Made by a program: the position numbers and the translations under genes. This document shows, piece by piece, positions 1 to 8,969 of a stretch of DNA of 64,000 nucleotides. Position 1 is the stretch's first letter, and each line of letters opens with the position of its first letter. Under the pieces are notes generated by a model, which searched no databases, had not been told where the DNA came from, and worked only from the letters and a program-made list of their open reading frames with translations. Source of the stretch: Actinomycetales bacterium JB111 (GTDB lineage: Bacteria; Actinomycetota; Actinomycetes; Actinomycetales; Actinomycetaceae); NCBI GenBank assembly GCA_900163555.1, contig FUHX01000010.1:1-64000 (forward strand), in the 5' to 3' direction.

Positions 1-38
1 TAGAGTCAGCCCACACCCCATCCCCCGAGGGAGACTCG

Positions 39-1553
39 ATGTCGTCGCCCGGACACCCGTCACCGGCACGCACGTCGCCGGCAGACGCGGTCGCACCCCT
101 CGTCCTCGCGCTGGACGTGGGGTCGACCGCCACCCGCGCCGGCCTCTACGACGCGACCGGCCGGGAGGTCGAGGGCGCCCACCACAAGATCGCCCACACC
201 CTCGCCACCGACCTCGACGGCGCCTCGACGATCGACCCGGACCAGGTGGTCCGCGAGGTCGCGGAGGTCCTCGGCGAGGTGGCCCCGAAAGCGGAGGGTC
301 ACCCGGTCGCCGCGGTGTCCCTGGCGACCTTCTCCTCCTCACTCGTGGGCGTCGACCCCCTCGGCAAGGCGATCACCCCGTGCCTCACGTACGCGGACTC
401 GCGGTGCGCGTCCGAGGTTCAGCACCTGCGCTCCCGCCTGGACGAGTCCGAGATCCAGCGCCGCACCGGGAGCCGCATCCACGCCAGCTACGTGGCGCCG
501 AAGCTGCGCTGGTTCCGGCGGTCCGAGCCCGCACTCTTCGCGAACGTCTCCCGCTGGCTGTCGCTCCCGGAGTACATCCACCTCCGGATCCTCGGCGTCG
601 CCGTGGCCGGCACCCCGACGGCGGCGTGGACCGGGCTGCTCAACCGGCACACCGGGCAGTGGGACTCGCAGATGGTGCGACTCTCCGGCATCGAGAGGTC
701 CCAGCTCTCGCCGCTGCAGGATCCGGCCACGCCGATCGTCCCCGTGTCGAAGGCCCGAAGGAAGATCCGGGAGGTCTGGCCCGCGCTTCGTGACGCCGCC
801 TGGTTCCCCGGTGTCGCGGACGGCCTGGCGGCCAGCATCGGCAGCGGCGGGTTCGACCCGGCCGTCACCGTGGCGTCGACCTCCACGACCGGGGCGATGC
901 GGCGCATCCTCGACACGAACCCGACCGACGTGCCGCCGGGCCTGTGGTGCTACCGCATCGACGACACCCGCTCGATCGTCGGCGGCGCGCTCAACGACGT
1001 CGGCGCGGCCGTCTCGTGGGTGACCGACACGCTCCGGCTCCCCACGGACGGCTCGCTGGAGGCGGCGCTCGAGGCGGACCCGGTGGACTCCACCCCGCTC
1101 GTGCTCCCGTTCCTCAGCGGCGAGCGCTCCACGGGATGGTCGATCGACGCCCGCGCGTCGCTCCTGGGCGTGGGGCTCGGCCACGGGCCCATGGACATCG
1201 CCCGCGGCGTCGTCGAGGGGGTGGCACTGACCTACGCGCGGCTCGCCCGGCAGCTGCAGGAGCTCGCGGCCCCGCCGTCGGTGGTGCGCGTGAGCGGGAG
1301 CATGGCGAAGCGGGTCCCGGCGTTCACGCAGATCCTTGCCGACGCCCTCGGCGTCCCCGTCTCCGCCGCCGGCGTCAAGCGCGCGACCCTCCGGGGCGCA
1401 GCGCTCCTCGCGCTGGAGACGGTCGCGCCGTCGACCGAGCGCGTCGACGTCCCCGCGGGTGCGGCGATGCACCCGCGGCCGCACAACTCGGCGCACTACC
1501 GGCAGCGGCTCGAGCGCTTCGAGGACGCCTACGCGGCCGTGACGCCGCTGTAG
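39..1553 (+). CDS. FGGY-family carbohydrate kinase (gluconokinase/xylulokinase-like)
   Basis: 504 aa, the usual FGGY length. Residues 26-30 (DVGST) start the N-terminal phosphate-binding loop of the ASKHA fold. The C-terminal half has the second ATPase lobe, with a GSMAK turn and an RGAALLALE helix typical of FGGY kinases. These enzymes phosphorylate a sugar or polyol with ATP in the cytoplasm. The exact sugar cannot be read; gluconate is the closest guess. GAGGGAG lies just upstream of the ATG. The gene stands alone: the next gene is on the opposite strand and no sugar transporter is nearby. Family sure, substrate unsure. Confidence 0.85.
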   Translation: MSSPGHPSPARTSPADAVAPLVLALDVGSTATRAGLYDATGREVEGAHHKIAHTLATDLDGASTIDPDQVVREVAEVLGEVAPKAEGHPVAAVSLATFSSSLVGVDPLGKAITPCLTYADSRCASEVQHLRSRLDESEIQRRTGSRIHASYVAPKLRWFRRSEPALFANVSRWLSLPEYIHLRILGVAVAGTPTAAWTGLLNRHTGQWDSQMVRLSGIERSQLSPLQDPATPIVPVSKARRKIREVWPALRDAAWFPGVADGLAASIGSGGFDPAVTVASTSTTGAMRRILDTNPTDVPPGLWCYRIDDTRSIVGGALNDVGAAVSWVTDTLRLPTDGSLEAALEADPVDSTPLVLPFLSGERSTGWSIDARASLLGVGLGHGPMDIARGVVEGVALTYARLARQLQELAAPPSVVRVSGSMAKRVPAFTQILADALGVPVSAAGVKRATLRGAALLALETVAPSTERVDVPAGAAMHPRPHNSAHYRQRLERFEDAYAAVTPL

Positions 1554-1685
1554 GCCCGCCGGGCAGGTGATCGGCTCGCGGCAGTCGGCCCACTGGCGTC
1601 GAGCACCCCGCGGACGTTCGTGCCACGACGGTGCCGGGTCGCCAACCTTCGCGACGGCGGCGCCGTCGGGTGACGGCCGGCGGTG

Positions 1686-2483
1686 TCATCGCCGGGGGTT
1701 GCCCCAGGGGTCCTGGTAGCCGTCCGGTCGATCTCCCCATTGCTCCTGCTGGCCGGGCTGGGGCGGTCCGGGCTGCTGCTGGCCCGGCTGAGGCTGCCCC
1801 GGCTGGGGCTGGCCGGGCTGCTGGGGCGATCGGCCCTGGGGGCCTGGCTGCCACATCTGCTGCGGTCCGGCCTGCTCCGACTGGGGCTGCCCCGGCGGCG
1901 GCGCCACAGGCGCACCCGGCTGCTGCACCCCCGGCACCTGACCCGGCTGCTGCGCGCCGGGTGCTCCCGGCGCGGGCGCGCCCTGCCCGCCCCCGGCGCG
2001 CTGGATCCGCGCCACGAGGTCGGCCTCGAAGGGCAGGTACTTCTTCTTCATGTCACCGCTCGGGCAGCTGAACTCCCAGTGGTTGCCGTCGGCCATCGTG
2101 AGGTGGACGCCGTACATCGTCCGCTGGGTCTGCTCGTTCCAGAGCTGACCGAGGGACTCGTACCGGAACGTGGCGACGACCGCCGTCGGCTTCCACCTGC
2201 CGAAGCCGGCGACCGTGCTCAGCACGACGAGATCGTTCGGGGTGAGCGCGAGGACGACCGGTCCCTCGGGCGGGCCCGGCATTCCGAGCACGTGCCCGCC
2301 GGTCCGCACGTCCTTGTCGAAGACGGCACCCGCGATGGCCGCGCCGATGGACGTCTTCCGGCGGCCGCCGCCCATCTGGTTCTGGATCCACTGCTGGCCG
2401 TCACGCGGCAGGAGCAGCTGGGCGTCGTCGGGCGCGTACCCGAGGACCTGGGTGACCTGCTCGACGAGCTTCGGGTTCGGCAT
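1686..2483 (-). CDS. Hypothetical protein with Pro/Gly/Gln-rich disordered C-terminus
   Basis: 265 aa. Residues 1-160 look like a compact beta-rich domain (for example VVLALTPNDLVVLSTV, then a TMYGVHLTM strand), loosely like bacterial PH-type domains, but I do not recognise the family. Residues from about 165 onward are low complexity: repeated PGQPQPGQ-type units rich in Pro, Gln and Gly, ending with charged and aromatic residues. No signal peptide or membrane segment is visible. It is divergent from whiB across about 150 bp. The tail implies a flexible or multivalent protein; function unknown. Confidence 0.7.
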   Translation of the reverse strand: MPNPKLVEQVTQVLGYAPDDAQLLLPRDGQQWIQNQMGGGRRKTSIGAAIAGAVFDKDVRTGGHVLGMPGPPEGPVVLALTPNDLVVLSTVAGFGRWKPTAVVATFRYESLGQLWNEQTQRTMYGVHLTMADGNHWEFSCPSGDMKKKYLPFEADLVARIQRAGGGQGAPAPGAPGAQQPGQVPGVQQPGAPVAPPPGQPQSEQAGPQQMWQPGPQGRSPQQPGQPQPGQPQPGQQQPGPPQPGQQEQWGDRPDGYQDPWGNPRR

Positions 2484-2636
2484 TGTTCCCCCTCGTGGCG
2501 CGGAGCCGCGTGCCGCCTCCGCTGCGATGCTGAGACGGTACTCCGCCGCGCAGCCAGATACGCGGAGGACGGATTCGCAGAGGATTGTGCGGGCATTCCC
2601 AGGGGTTGCCCAGGTTCGTGCCGTTCAGTCATCCCC

Positions 2637-2906
2637 ATGAACAGCTTCCCGGAAGACACCGACCCGAACTGGCGAGTTCAGGGCTCCTGCATCGGCGCCG
2701 ACACCGATGACTTCTTCCCCGAAGGTCAGGGCAAGGCGGTGGACGCGCAGATCGCTCGAGCGAAGGCCATCTGCGCCGACTGCCCCGTCGCCCAGACGTG
2801 TGTGGAATTCGCGCTCCGCACCAACCAGCCGTTCGGCATCTTCGGCGGGACCACCCCGTCGGAGCGCCGGACGATCCGGAAGGAGCGCAAGATCGTCGCC
2901 GCATAG
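2637..2906 (+). CDS. WhiB-family Fe-S transcriptional regulator
   Basis: 89 aa. Four cysteines, C18, C46, C49 and C55 (C-x27-CxxC-x5-C), match the [4Fe-4S] ligands of Wbl proteins. A GIFGG turn, the family's G[IV]WGG beta-turn with Phe for Trp, is followed by a basic tail (RRTIRKERK) for DNA contact. Wbl proteins bind the principal sigma factor and adjust transcription in response to redox or developmental cues. The frame is open far upstream, but the ATG at 2637 gives a normal Wbl length; upstream translation lacks homology. A strong hairpin follows. The sequence does not show which Wbl class this is. Confidence 0.9.
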   Translation: MNSFPEDTDPNWRVQGSCIGADTDDFFPEGQGKAVDAQIARAKAICADCPVAQTCVEFALRTNQPFGIFGGTTPSERRTIRKERKIVAA

Positions 2907-3013
2907 GGCGGGTGGGCCGCCCTGCGGTGGACGGGGGAAAGGGGCTCTCACAGGTGCGCTTGGTACACGCACCGACGGGTCCCGACAATGAGAGGCGACG
3001 CTCGATCGTCGCC

Positions 3014-3053
3014 GATGGGCCGGCAGCGGCTTCCCAGCCGCTGCCGGCCCATC
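3014..3053 (+). terminator. Hairpin terminator after whiB
   Basis: Perfect 18-bp inverted repeat (arms 3014-3031 and 3036-3053) with a TCCC tetraloop, about 108 bp after the whiB stop. There is no U-tract, as is common in high-GC actinobacteria. Confidence 0.75.
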
Positions 3054-3215
3054 GCTGTCTCGACGGGGCCTTCAGCGCCCGGCGAACCGGGCCGGCCAAC
3101 CGACCCGCTCAGCGAACCGGCCCGGCCAACGCGCCCGGCCGATCCGCCAAGACATCCGGCCCGGCCAACGCTCCGGGCGAACTGGCCCACCCGGCCACAG
3201 TCCGGCCGGCCGCCG

Positions 3216-4601
3216 TCACTCCCCGGTGAGGACCTCGCCGTCGGGGACGCTGCCGTCCACGGACTCGGCGTCGATCTCCACCCGGCCCACGACGTCGACC
3301 CCGGACCCGAACGTGACCGCCCCGTTCACCGTGAGCGACTCCGCGCGCAGCAGCGACGGCGGGCCGTCCGGGAACGCGGCGTCGAGCTGGTCCACGGTCC
3401 GGTAGGCGTCCCGGTCGAGCGAGATGAGCGGGACCGGGTCCATGCGGGCGACCAGCCGGTGGCCGTCCCCGAGCTCGTAGGCGTCCGAGCGCACGAGCAG
3501 CAGGTCGTCGGTGGTCTTCACCGGGAGGAACCGCTCCCGGCCCACCTCGATCGGCTCCGCCCCGTCGAACAGCTCGATCGCCGCGCCCATCGCGGACTCC
3601 ATCTGGATGACCCTCGGCGAGGACGGGTCGCTCGGGTCGACCGTCTTCACGTTGCGGATGAGCGGCAGGTCGAGCACGCCGCCACGCTCGCGCAGCACGC
3701 GGTCCAGGGCCTGAAGGTCGAACCAGAGCGAGTTGGTGTTGAAGTACCGGTGCCGGGCGATGTCGGAGAAGGCGCCGCGGTCGTCGTCGGCGGTCTGTGC
3801 CGTCTCCCGCAGGACCAGACGCTCGTCCGAGCGACGGACGGCGAGGTGCCCGCCCTTGCGGTCGGCGGCCGTGCGGCGGCAGACCTCCATGGCGAACGGC
3901 GCGCCGGAGGCCGCGAACCAGCCGGCCAGGCGCGCGTCCGGGGCCGCGCCCAGGTTGTCGATGTTGGAGACGGTGAGGTACCGGTACCCGGCGTCGAGGA
4001 GGGTGCGCGGGAGGTCGAGGTCGTACAGGGCCGTGTACAGGTCGCCGTGCCCGGGCGGCGCCCACTCGAGCTCCGGGTCCGCCGGCCACTCGACGGGCGC
4101 GAGGTCGTCCTCGGTGAGCCGCGGGACCTGGTTCTGCACGAAGTCCTGCGGGACGCCGTCGACCGTGATGTCCGGGTGGGCGGCGAGCGCCTCGCGGGTC
4201 GGCGCCTTGGTGCGGAAGGACTGCATGAGCACCAGCGGGAGCCGGGACCCGGTCACCTCGCGGGCGGCACGGAGCTGCCCGACGACGATGTCCAGGAAGG
4301 TCTCCCCGCCCCGCACGGGCAGCAGCGATTTCGGGCCGGTCATTCCCATCGACGTGCCGAGCCCGCCGTTGAGGCGGAGGAAGGCGGTCTCGCTCAGCGC
4401 CTGCTCGGCCGCGTCGTCGTCGACGTCGACCTCGAACAGGCGGGGCACGTCGGTGAGCGGCTCGATGTCCGACTCGGCGATCGTGCCCGAGGATCCCCCG
4501 AGCAGCTGGTCGTAGTAGGAGGCGAAGACGCGCTGGGCGGTCTCGGAGGTGCCCGCGTCCGCCATCTTGGACAGGGCGGCGGCAAGTCCGGCAGTGGTCA
4601 T
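3216..4601 (-). CDS. UTP--glucose-1-phosphate uridylyltransferase (UDPGP family)
   Basis: 461 aa. The nucleotide-binding signature at residues 78-92 (NGGLGTSMGMTGPKS) is that of the eukaryote-type UDPGP family, not of bacterial GalU. The reaction makes UDP-glucose from UTP and glucose-1-phosphate for polysaccharide, glycolipid or trehalose synthesis. Family length agrees (about 450-500 aa), and the C-terminus has beta-helix-like repeats (GAVTFGSGVDVVGRVEIDAE) as in this family. It is a single gene, with about 330 bp between its ATG and the divergent AI-2E permease. Function strongly supported. Confidence 0.9.
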   Translation of the reverse strand: MTTAGLAAALSKMADAGTSETAQRVFASYYDQLLGGSSGTIAESDIEPLTDVPRLFEVDVDDDAAEQALSETAFLRLNGGLGTSMGMTGPKSLLPVRGGETFLDIVVGQLRAAREVTGSRLPLVLMQSFRTKAPTREALAAHPDITVDGVPQDFVQNQVPRLTEDDLAPVEWPADPELEWAPPGHGDLYTALYDLDLPRTLLDAGYRYLTVSNIDNLGAAPDARLAGWFAASGAPFAMEVCRRTAADRKGGHLAVRRSDERLVLRETAQTADDDRGAFSDIARHRYFNTNSLWFDLQALDRVLRERGGVLDLPLIRNVKTVDPSDPSSPRVIQMESAMGAAIELFDGAEPIEVGRERFLPVKTTDDLLLVRSDAYELGDGHRLVARMDPVPLISLDRDAYRTVDQLDAAFPDGPPSLLRAESLTVNGAVTFGSGVDVVGRVEIDAESVDGSVPDGEVLTGE

Positions 4602-4705
4602 CCGTGCACGTTACCGCCGGGATCCGGCCGCCGGGCGCGTCGGCACGCCCGGCGGGGCCACGGCGGCAGGCGGGCCCTCCGCACAAAGGCCCCCGCGCGC
4701 AGGCC

Positions 4706-4767
4706 GACTGGTGGGACCCGACTGGCAGGTTGTGCGCCCGGAACGTGCCGGTTGGGTCCCACCAGTC
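4706..4767. repeat. Imperfect long inverted repeat in a divergent intergenic region
   Basis: Arms 4706-4730 and 4743-4767 pair over 25 positions with about four mismatches; the outer 14 nt (GACTGGTGGGACCC) are perfect. It lies in the 330-bp space (4602-4931) between two divergently transcribed genes, so no annotated gene ends there. That is unusual, since most such hairpins in this window follow gene ends. It could be an sRNA terminator or a regulatory hairpin. I see nothing else in this spacer apart from the ribosome binding site of the next gene. Confidence 0.6.
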
Positions 4768-4931
4768 CCGCCGGGGGCAGCGCGCCACCTCGCACCGCGC
4801 CGCCCCCGCAGCCTCACCCCTGAAGGACGAGATCCGGGCGCCACCGCGCGGCCGCCGGGCCCCGGTGCTGGCAGGATGACGCTGGCGCCGGTGCGACTCG
4901 CCCGGCCGACACGAGGGGCGTGGAGGAACGC

Positions 4932-6488
4932 ATGAGTCTGGAACCGCAGCGCGAGAGCAGGCCTGCTCCGCCGATCGGCCTGATCATGCTCGGGATCGCG
5001 GCGGTCACCGTCATCGCGATGGCGGGCATCCAGACCATCAGCTCGATCGTCGCGCCCGCGTTCTTCGGTCTCACGATGGTGGTGACCGCGCGCCCGCTGA
5101 TCGTATGGCTGCGCCGCTACCTCCACCTGCCCGGGTGGCTGGCCACGCTCATCACCCTGCTCGTCGTCTACATCGTGCTGCTCGCCATCCTCGGCGGCAT
5201 CATCTACGGCGTCAGCGAGACCGGGCGCCTGCTGCCGCAGTACACCTCGAACTTCCAGCAGATCTACAACGACGTCCTCGTCTGGCTGTCCGGCCTCGGC
5301 GTCGACGTCACGAACTACGAGCAGTACCTCGCCCAGATCGACTTCAACCAGATCATCGGCGTCGTCGGACAGATCACGAACGCCCTGACGTCGACGACCT
5401 CCCAGGCCATCCTGTTCATCGTCGTCACCGCGTTCATGGGCTTCGACACGATCTCCGTCAAGGGCCGCACCGAGTCGCTGCGCGAGGCCGCCCCCTACCT
5501 GACCGACGCGCTCACCGGCTTCGCCACCCAGGTCCGCAAGTACTGGGTGGTCTCCACCGTGTTCGGCGCGATCGTCGCCGTGTTCGACGGCATCGCCCTC
5601 ATGTGGATGGGCGTGCCGCTGCCGTGGACGTTCGCGCTGTTCGCGTTCGTCACGAACTACATCCCGAACATCGGCTTCGTCATCGGCCTCATCCCGCCGG
5701 CGCTCATCGCCCTGCTCGACGGCGGCGTCAGCACGATGATCTGGGTCATCGTCGTCTACATCATCATCAACAACGGCTTCCAGACCTTCATCCAGCCGAA
5801 GGTCACCGGCGACGCCGTGGGGCTGAACTCGACCATCACGTTCATCTCCCTCGTGTTCTGGACCGCCATCGTCGGCCCGATGGGCGCAATCCTCGCCGTC
5901 CCGCTCACCCTGTTCGCGAAGGCCGTGCTCATCGACTCCGACCCGCGCACGAAGGTCTTCGCCGTGTTCATGCAGGCGGGGGACAAGAAGATCACCGGCA
6001 CGCAGTCGGAGATAGATGCGAGCGCCCGGCTGCGCGCCGAGCGCCGGGGCCGTAACGCCTCCGGGAGCCGGGCGGACGAGGAGGCGGAGTCCGCCCGCAC
6101 GGGACGGAAGGGCAGCGAGATCACGATCGGCGAGCTGCGCCGCGCCCGGGCCTCCTCCCCCGACGCCGCAGCCGGGCAGGGTGCGCCGCGCCGGGACGTG
6201 CAGGGGGAGGCCCGTCCGGCCGAGACCCCGCAGGGCGAGGCCGCTCGGGGCGAGGATCGGGCTGCCGAGACCCGGTCCGCCGAGACCCAGCGGTCGATCG
6301 CGCGGCCGACCACGGGCGGGCACCCGATCCGTCCGTCGGCACCGCGCCCGACCACGGGCGGGACGGACTACGACGCAGGGGGCCCGACCAGGGAGAACCC
6401 GGAGCGCGGCCGCGAGGGCGACGGCGAGTCCGGTCCTCCCCCGACCTACCCGCCGTCCGCCCCCGACGGCGACACGACCGGCTCGTAG
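4932..6488 (+). CDS. AI-2E family transporter (permease) with long disordered tail
   Basis: 518 aa. About eight hydrophobic segments fill residues 15-345 in the AI-2E/UPF0118 pattern: an N-terminal pair, a soluble insertion (about 85-140), then a helical block with PWTFALFAFVTNYIPNIG and a later FIQPKVTGDAVGLN loop, both typical of the family. Members export small molecules or run cation antiport; substrate here unknown. Residues from about 355 to the end are low complexity, charged and Pro/Thr-rich with repeated RPTTGG and AET words, an unusual cytoplasmic extension. GGAGG at 4922-4926 supports the ATG at 4932 over the GTG at 4920. Confidence 0.85.
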   Translation: MSLEPQRESRPAPPIGLIMLGIAAVTVIAMAGIQTISSIVAPAFFGLTMVVTARPLIVWLRRYLHLPGWLATLITLLVVYIVLLAILGGIIYGVSETGRLLPQYTSNFQQIYNDVLVWLSGLGVDVTNYEQYLAQIDFNQIIGVVGQITNALTSTTSQAILFIVVTAFMGFDTISVKGRTESLREAAPYLTDALTGFATQVRKYWVVSTVFGAIVAVFDGIALMWMGVPLPWTFALFAFVTNYIPNIGFVIGLIPPALIALLDGGVSTMIWVIVVYIIINNGFQTFIQPKVTGDAVGLNSTITFISLVFWTAIVGPMGAILAVPLTLFAKAVLIDSDPRTKVFAVFMQAGDKKITGTQSEIDASARLRAERRGRNASGSRADEEAESARTGRKGSEITIGELRRARASSPDAAAGQGAPRRDVQGEARPAETPQGEAARGEDRAAETRSAETQRSIARPTTGGHPIRPSAPRPTTGGTDYDAGGPTRENPERGREGDGESGPPPTYPPSAPDGDTTGS

Positions 6489-6588
6489 CCCGCCCGTGGC
6501 CAGGATCCAGGCTTAGCCCAGGGCATACAACCGTCCGCGACCTGGTCGACCCTCGCCAGCGCGGGCGGGCGCCATTACACATGTGCCC

Positions 6589-7434
6589 ATGACCTCTCAC
6601 GACCAGCTCACCCAGCTCGCGTCCGGCGTGACGATCCCGTCCGTGGGCTTCGGTACGTTCCAGATCCCGCCGGCCGACACCCAGGCGGCGGTCGAGTCCG
6701 CACTGTCGATGGGCTACCGCCACGTCGACACCGCGGCCGCGTACAACAACGAGGCCGGCGTGGGCGCGGCCCTGCGCGCCTCCGGGCTGCGCCGCGACGA
6801 CGTCTTCATCACCACGAAGCTCCGCAACGGCGAGCAGGGCCACGACAACGCGCTCACGGCCTTCGACGACTCGCTCGAGCGCCTCGGCCTCGACCATGTC
6901 GACCTCTACCTCATCCACTGGCCGGTCCCCTCGAAGGACCTGTACGTGGAGACCTGGCGCGCGCTCGCCGAGATCAAGGCCTCCGGCCGCGCCCGTGCGA
7001 TCGGCGTCTCGAACTTCATGCCCGAGCACCTCACCCGCATCGCCGACGAGACCGGCGTCCTGCCGGACGTCAATCAGATCGAGGTGCACCCGACCCTGCA
7101 GCAGCGCGACGTCGTCGCGGCCTGCCGCGAGGCCGGCATCGCGGTCGAGTCCTACTCGCCGCTCGGCCAGGGCGCCGACCTCCAGTCCGAGACGGTCGCC
7201 GAGCTCGCCGACGGGCACGGCGTGACCCCGGGTCAGGTCGTGCTCCGCTGGCACATCCAGCACGGCTTCATCGTCATCCCGAAGTCCGTCAACCCGGACC
7301 GCATCTCCGCGAACCTCGACCTGTTCCGCTTCGAGCTCACCGAGAGCGAGATGGCGACGCTGGACGGCATGGACACCGACGAGCGCATCGGCGGGGACCC
7401 GCGCGTCTTCGACTTCTCCCAGATCCGGGACTGA
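6589..7434 (+). CDS. Aldo/keto reductase
   Basis: 281 aa, the short bacterial AKR length. The catalytic tetrad is visible: D47 (GYRHVDTA), Y52 (AYNNE), K77 (ITTKL) and H110 (YLIHWP). The cofactor loop IPKSVNPDRI fits NADPH binding. These enzymes reduce aldehydes and ketones, such as methylglyoxal or 2,5-diketogluconate, in the cytoplasm; substrate not determinable. GTG at 6583 is an alternative start. A clear intrinsic terminator follows. Confidence 0.9.
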   Translation: MTSHDQLTQLASGVTIPSVGFGTFQIPPADTQAAVESALSMGYRHVDTAAAYNNEAGVGAALRASGLRRDDVFITTKLRNGEQGHDNALTAFDDSLERLGLDHVDLYLIHWPVPSKDLYVETWRALAEIKASGRARAIGVSNFMPEHLTRIADETGVLPDVNQIEVHPTLQQRDVVAACREAGIAVESYSPLGQGADLQSETVAELADGHGVTPGQVVLRWHIQHGFIVIPKSVNPDRISANLDLFRFELTESEMATLDGMDTDERIGGDPRVFDFSQIRD

Positions 7435-7455
7435 GCGGACGACCTGACCGCCAGT

Positions 7456-7512
7456 CGATACGCCGAGGCCGGGGGCGACACGCCCCCCGGGCACCGGCGT
7501 ATCGTTCTTTTT
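7456..7512 (+). terminator. Intrinsic terminator with U-tract after aldo/keto reductase
   Basis: The outer stem CGATACGCCG/CGGCGTATCG encloses an inner G5/C6 stem, followed directly by TTCTTTTT at 7505-7512. This is the only hairpin in the window with a proper U-tract, so it separates this gene from the downstream kinase. Confidence 0.85.
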
Positions 7513-7586
7513 CCGGGCGGCGGCCCCAGCCGCCCCACCCCTGTCGGCCGCGGCCGACGCTACGCAACCACCCGGAGGCAACCGAA

Positions 7587-8390
7587 GTGTCAGTACCCCT
7601 CGCCTATGTCATCGCCGGATCCGAAGCCACCGGTGGCGCCGGCATCCAGGTCGACCTGAAGACCTTCCAGCAGCTCGGCGTGTACGGGGTGGGCACGCTG
7701 ACCTGCATCGTGAGCTTCGACCCGAAGAACGGCTGGGCGCACCGGTTCGTGCCGGTGGACCCCCAGGTCATCGCGGATCAGATCGAGGCCGCGACCTCGG
7801 CCCACGCCCTGCGCACCGTGAAGATCGGCATGCTGGGGACGCCGGCGACGATCGAGACGGTCGCCGCGGGCCTGGCGTCGCAGGAGTGGGACAACGTGGT
7901 CGTGGACCCGGTGCTCATCTGCAAGGGCCAGGAGCCCGGCGCCGCGCTCGACACGGACAACGCCCTGCGCGCCCAGATCCTCCCCCACGCCACCGTCGTC
8001 ACGCCGAACCTCGTCGAGTCGACGATCCTGTCCGGGGCCGACTCGATCGGCACGGTCGACGAGCTCATCGAGGCCGCGAAGGTCATCGGCCGGCAGGGCC
8101 CGAAGTACGTGGTCGCCAAGGGCGGCGTGGAGCTGCCCGGCGACGAGGCCATCGACGTCGTGTGGGACGGCGAGGACGTCACCGTCCTGACCGCGCCGAA
8201 GATCGGCGAGCACCGCGTCTCCGGCGCCGGCTGCACGCTGGCCGCGGCGATCACGGCCGAGCTCGCCAAGGGTGCCGACGTGCCGTCGGCGACCCGGACC
8301 GCCAAGGACGTCGTCTCCGCCGGCATCGAGGCGCGCGTTTCCGCCGCCACCCCGTTCGACACCGTCTGGCAGGGCGCCTACCAGGGCTGA
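7587..8390 (+). CDS. pdxK: PdxK/ThiD-like vitamin kinase (pyridoxine/pyridoxal or HMP kinase)
   Basis: 267 aa ribokinase-fold kinase. Features: AGSEATGGAGIQ (10-21) substrate loop, VTPNL (138-142), AKGG (177-180) and the GAGCT anion hole with C216 next to the catalytic region. The overall pattern resembles the ThiD-like PdxK of Gram-positives (LKTFQQLGVYG, DPVLICKG, ending QGAYQG) more than ThiD proper. It would phosphorylate B6 vitamers with ATP; hydroxymethylpyrimidine is the alternative substrate. Single gene, bounded by terminators on both sides. Confidence 0.82.
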   Translation: MSVPLAYVIAGSEATGGAGIQVDLKTFQQLGVYGVGTLTCIVSFDPKNGWAHRFVPVDPQVIADQIEAATSAHALRTVKIGMLGTPATIETVAAGLASQEWDNVVVDPVLICKGQEPGAALDTDNALRAQILPHATVVTPNLVESTILSGADSIGTVDELIEAAKVIGRQGPKYVVAKGGVELPGDEAIDVVWDGEDVTVLTAPKIGEHRVSGAGCTLAAAITAELAKGADVPSATRTAKDVVSAGIEARVSAATPFDTVWQGAYQG

Positions 8391-8399
8391 TTCCCGACG

Positions 8400-8437
8400 A
8401 CGATCGGCCGGGTCCCGCACGGGGCCCGGCCGATCGT
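8400..8437. terminator. Bidirectional hairpin between convergent genes
   Basis: Arms 8400-8416 and 8421-8437 (17 bp, one G-T pair, GCAC loop) lie exactly between the pdxK stop and the stop of the convergent small membrane gene. Confidence 0.8.
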
Positions 8438-8649
8438 CACTTCTTGCGGCGCCGGTCGGAGATGATCCACCCGTTCGCGATCCACAGGATCGCGACGAGC
8501 GCACCGCCGCCGACCGCGTAGAGCTTCGTGGCGTCCGTCCCGCCGACCCATATCCAGCCGAGCCCGTACACGATCGTGACGAGCAGGGCGATCCGCGGCA
8601 TCCAGCGGATGACGGGATCGTCCTGGTCGGACTCGTACTCGGTGTTCAC
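8437..8649 (-). CDS. Small two-helix membrane protein, hypothetical
   Basis: 70 aa. Acidic N-terminus, then two hydrophobic helices (about residues 18-36 and 42-61) and a basic C-terminal RRRKK, so an inner-membrane hairpin is likely with the basic tail in the cytoplasm. The GTG start has GGAGG upstream. No family recognised. Convergent with pdxK across a hairpin. Confidence 0.65.
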   Translation of the reverse strand: MNTEYESDQDDPVIRWMPRIALLVTIVYGLGWIWVGGTDATKLYAVGGGALVAILWIANGWIISDRRRKK

Positions 8650-8804
8650 ATCAGCCTCCGGTTCTCGGACTCGCGGCTGTGGACCGCGGGCCGCTCGCAG
8701 CGGGACGGCGGCCGTGCGGCCCCCTCGACGCGGCCTGTGACCCAGGACACGACGGTGCCGAGGGTAACCCGTGGCGCCAGGCCTCGCATCCCGCCGCGCG
8801 GCAC

Positions 8805-8933
8805 GCCGACGCGGATCGGCGGCACTCAGGCCGACGCGGACCGGTCAGCACTCAGGCCACCGCGTCCCGGTCGGCGCTCAGGCCGACGCAGACCGGCCGG
8901 CACTCAGGCCGCCGCGGCCGGGTCCGCACTCGG
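8805..8933. repeat. Tandem repeat, five units of about 26 bp
   Basis: Units start at 8805 (25 bp), 8830, 8856, 8882 and 8908 (26 bp each). Each begins with GCCGACGC-like sequence and ends with GCACTCAG-like sequence; the units have diverged by a few bases. They fill most of the 320-bp spacer (8650-8969) between the small membrane gene and the MDR gene. No spacers separate the units, so this is not CRISPR. Confidence 0.75.
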
Positions 8934-8962
8934 CGCGGCCGGCGCGTCGCGCCGGCCGCGCC
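8932..8962 (-). terminator. All-GC palindrome just after the MDR oxidoreductase
   Basis: Self-complementary arms of up to 15 nt (GGCGCGGCCGGCGCG and its complement) around 8947, 7 bp past the stop of the leftward MDR gene. It probably ends the leftward operon 15796-8970. Confidence 0.6.
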
Positions 8963-8969
8963 GGACCGG

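Noticed and set aside
3070-3200. CCGGCCCGGCCAACGC-like repeats after whiB
   Set aside because: Copies are irregular and differ in spacing; probably low-complexity GC-rich sequence rather than a defined repeat.
8805-8933. CRISPR array
   Set aside because: Units are directly adjacent with no spacers, and no cas gene is present.
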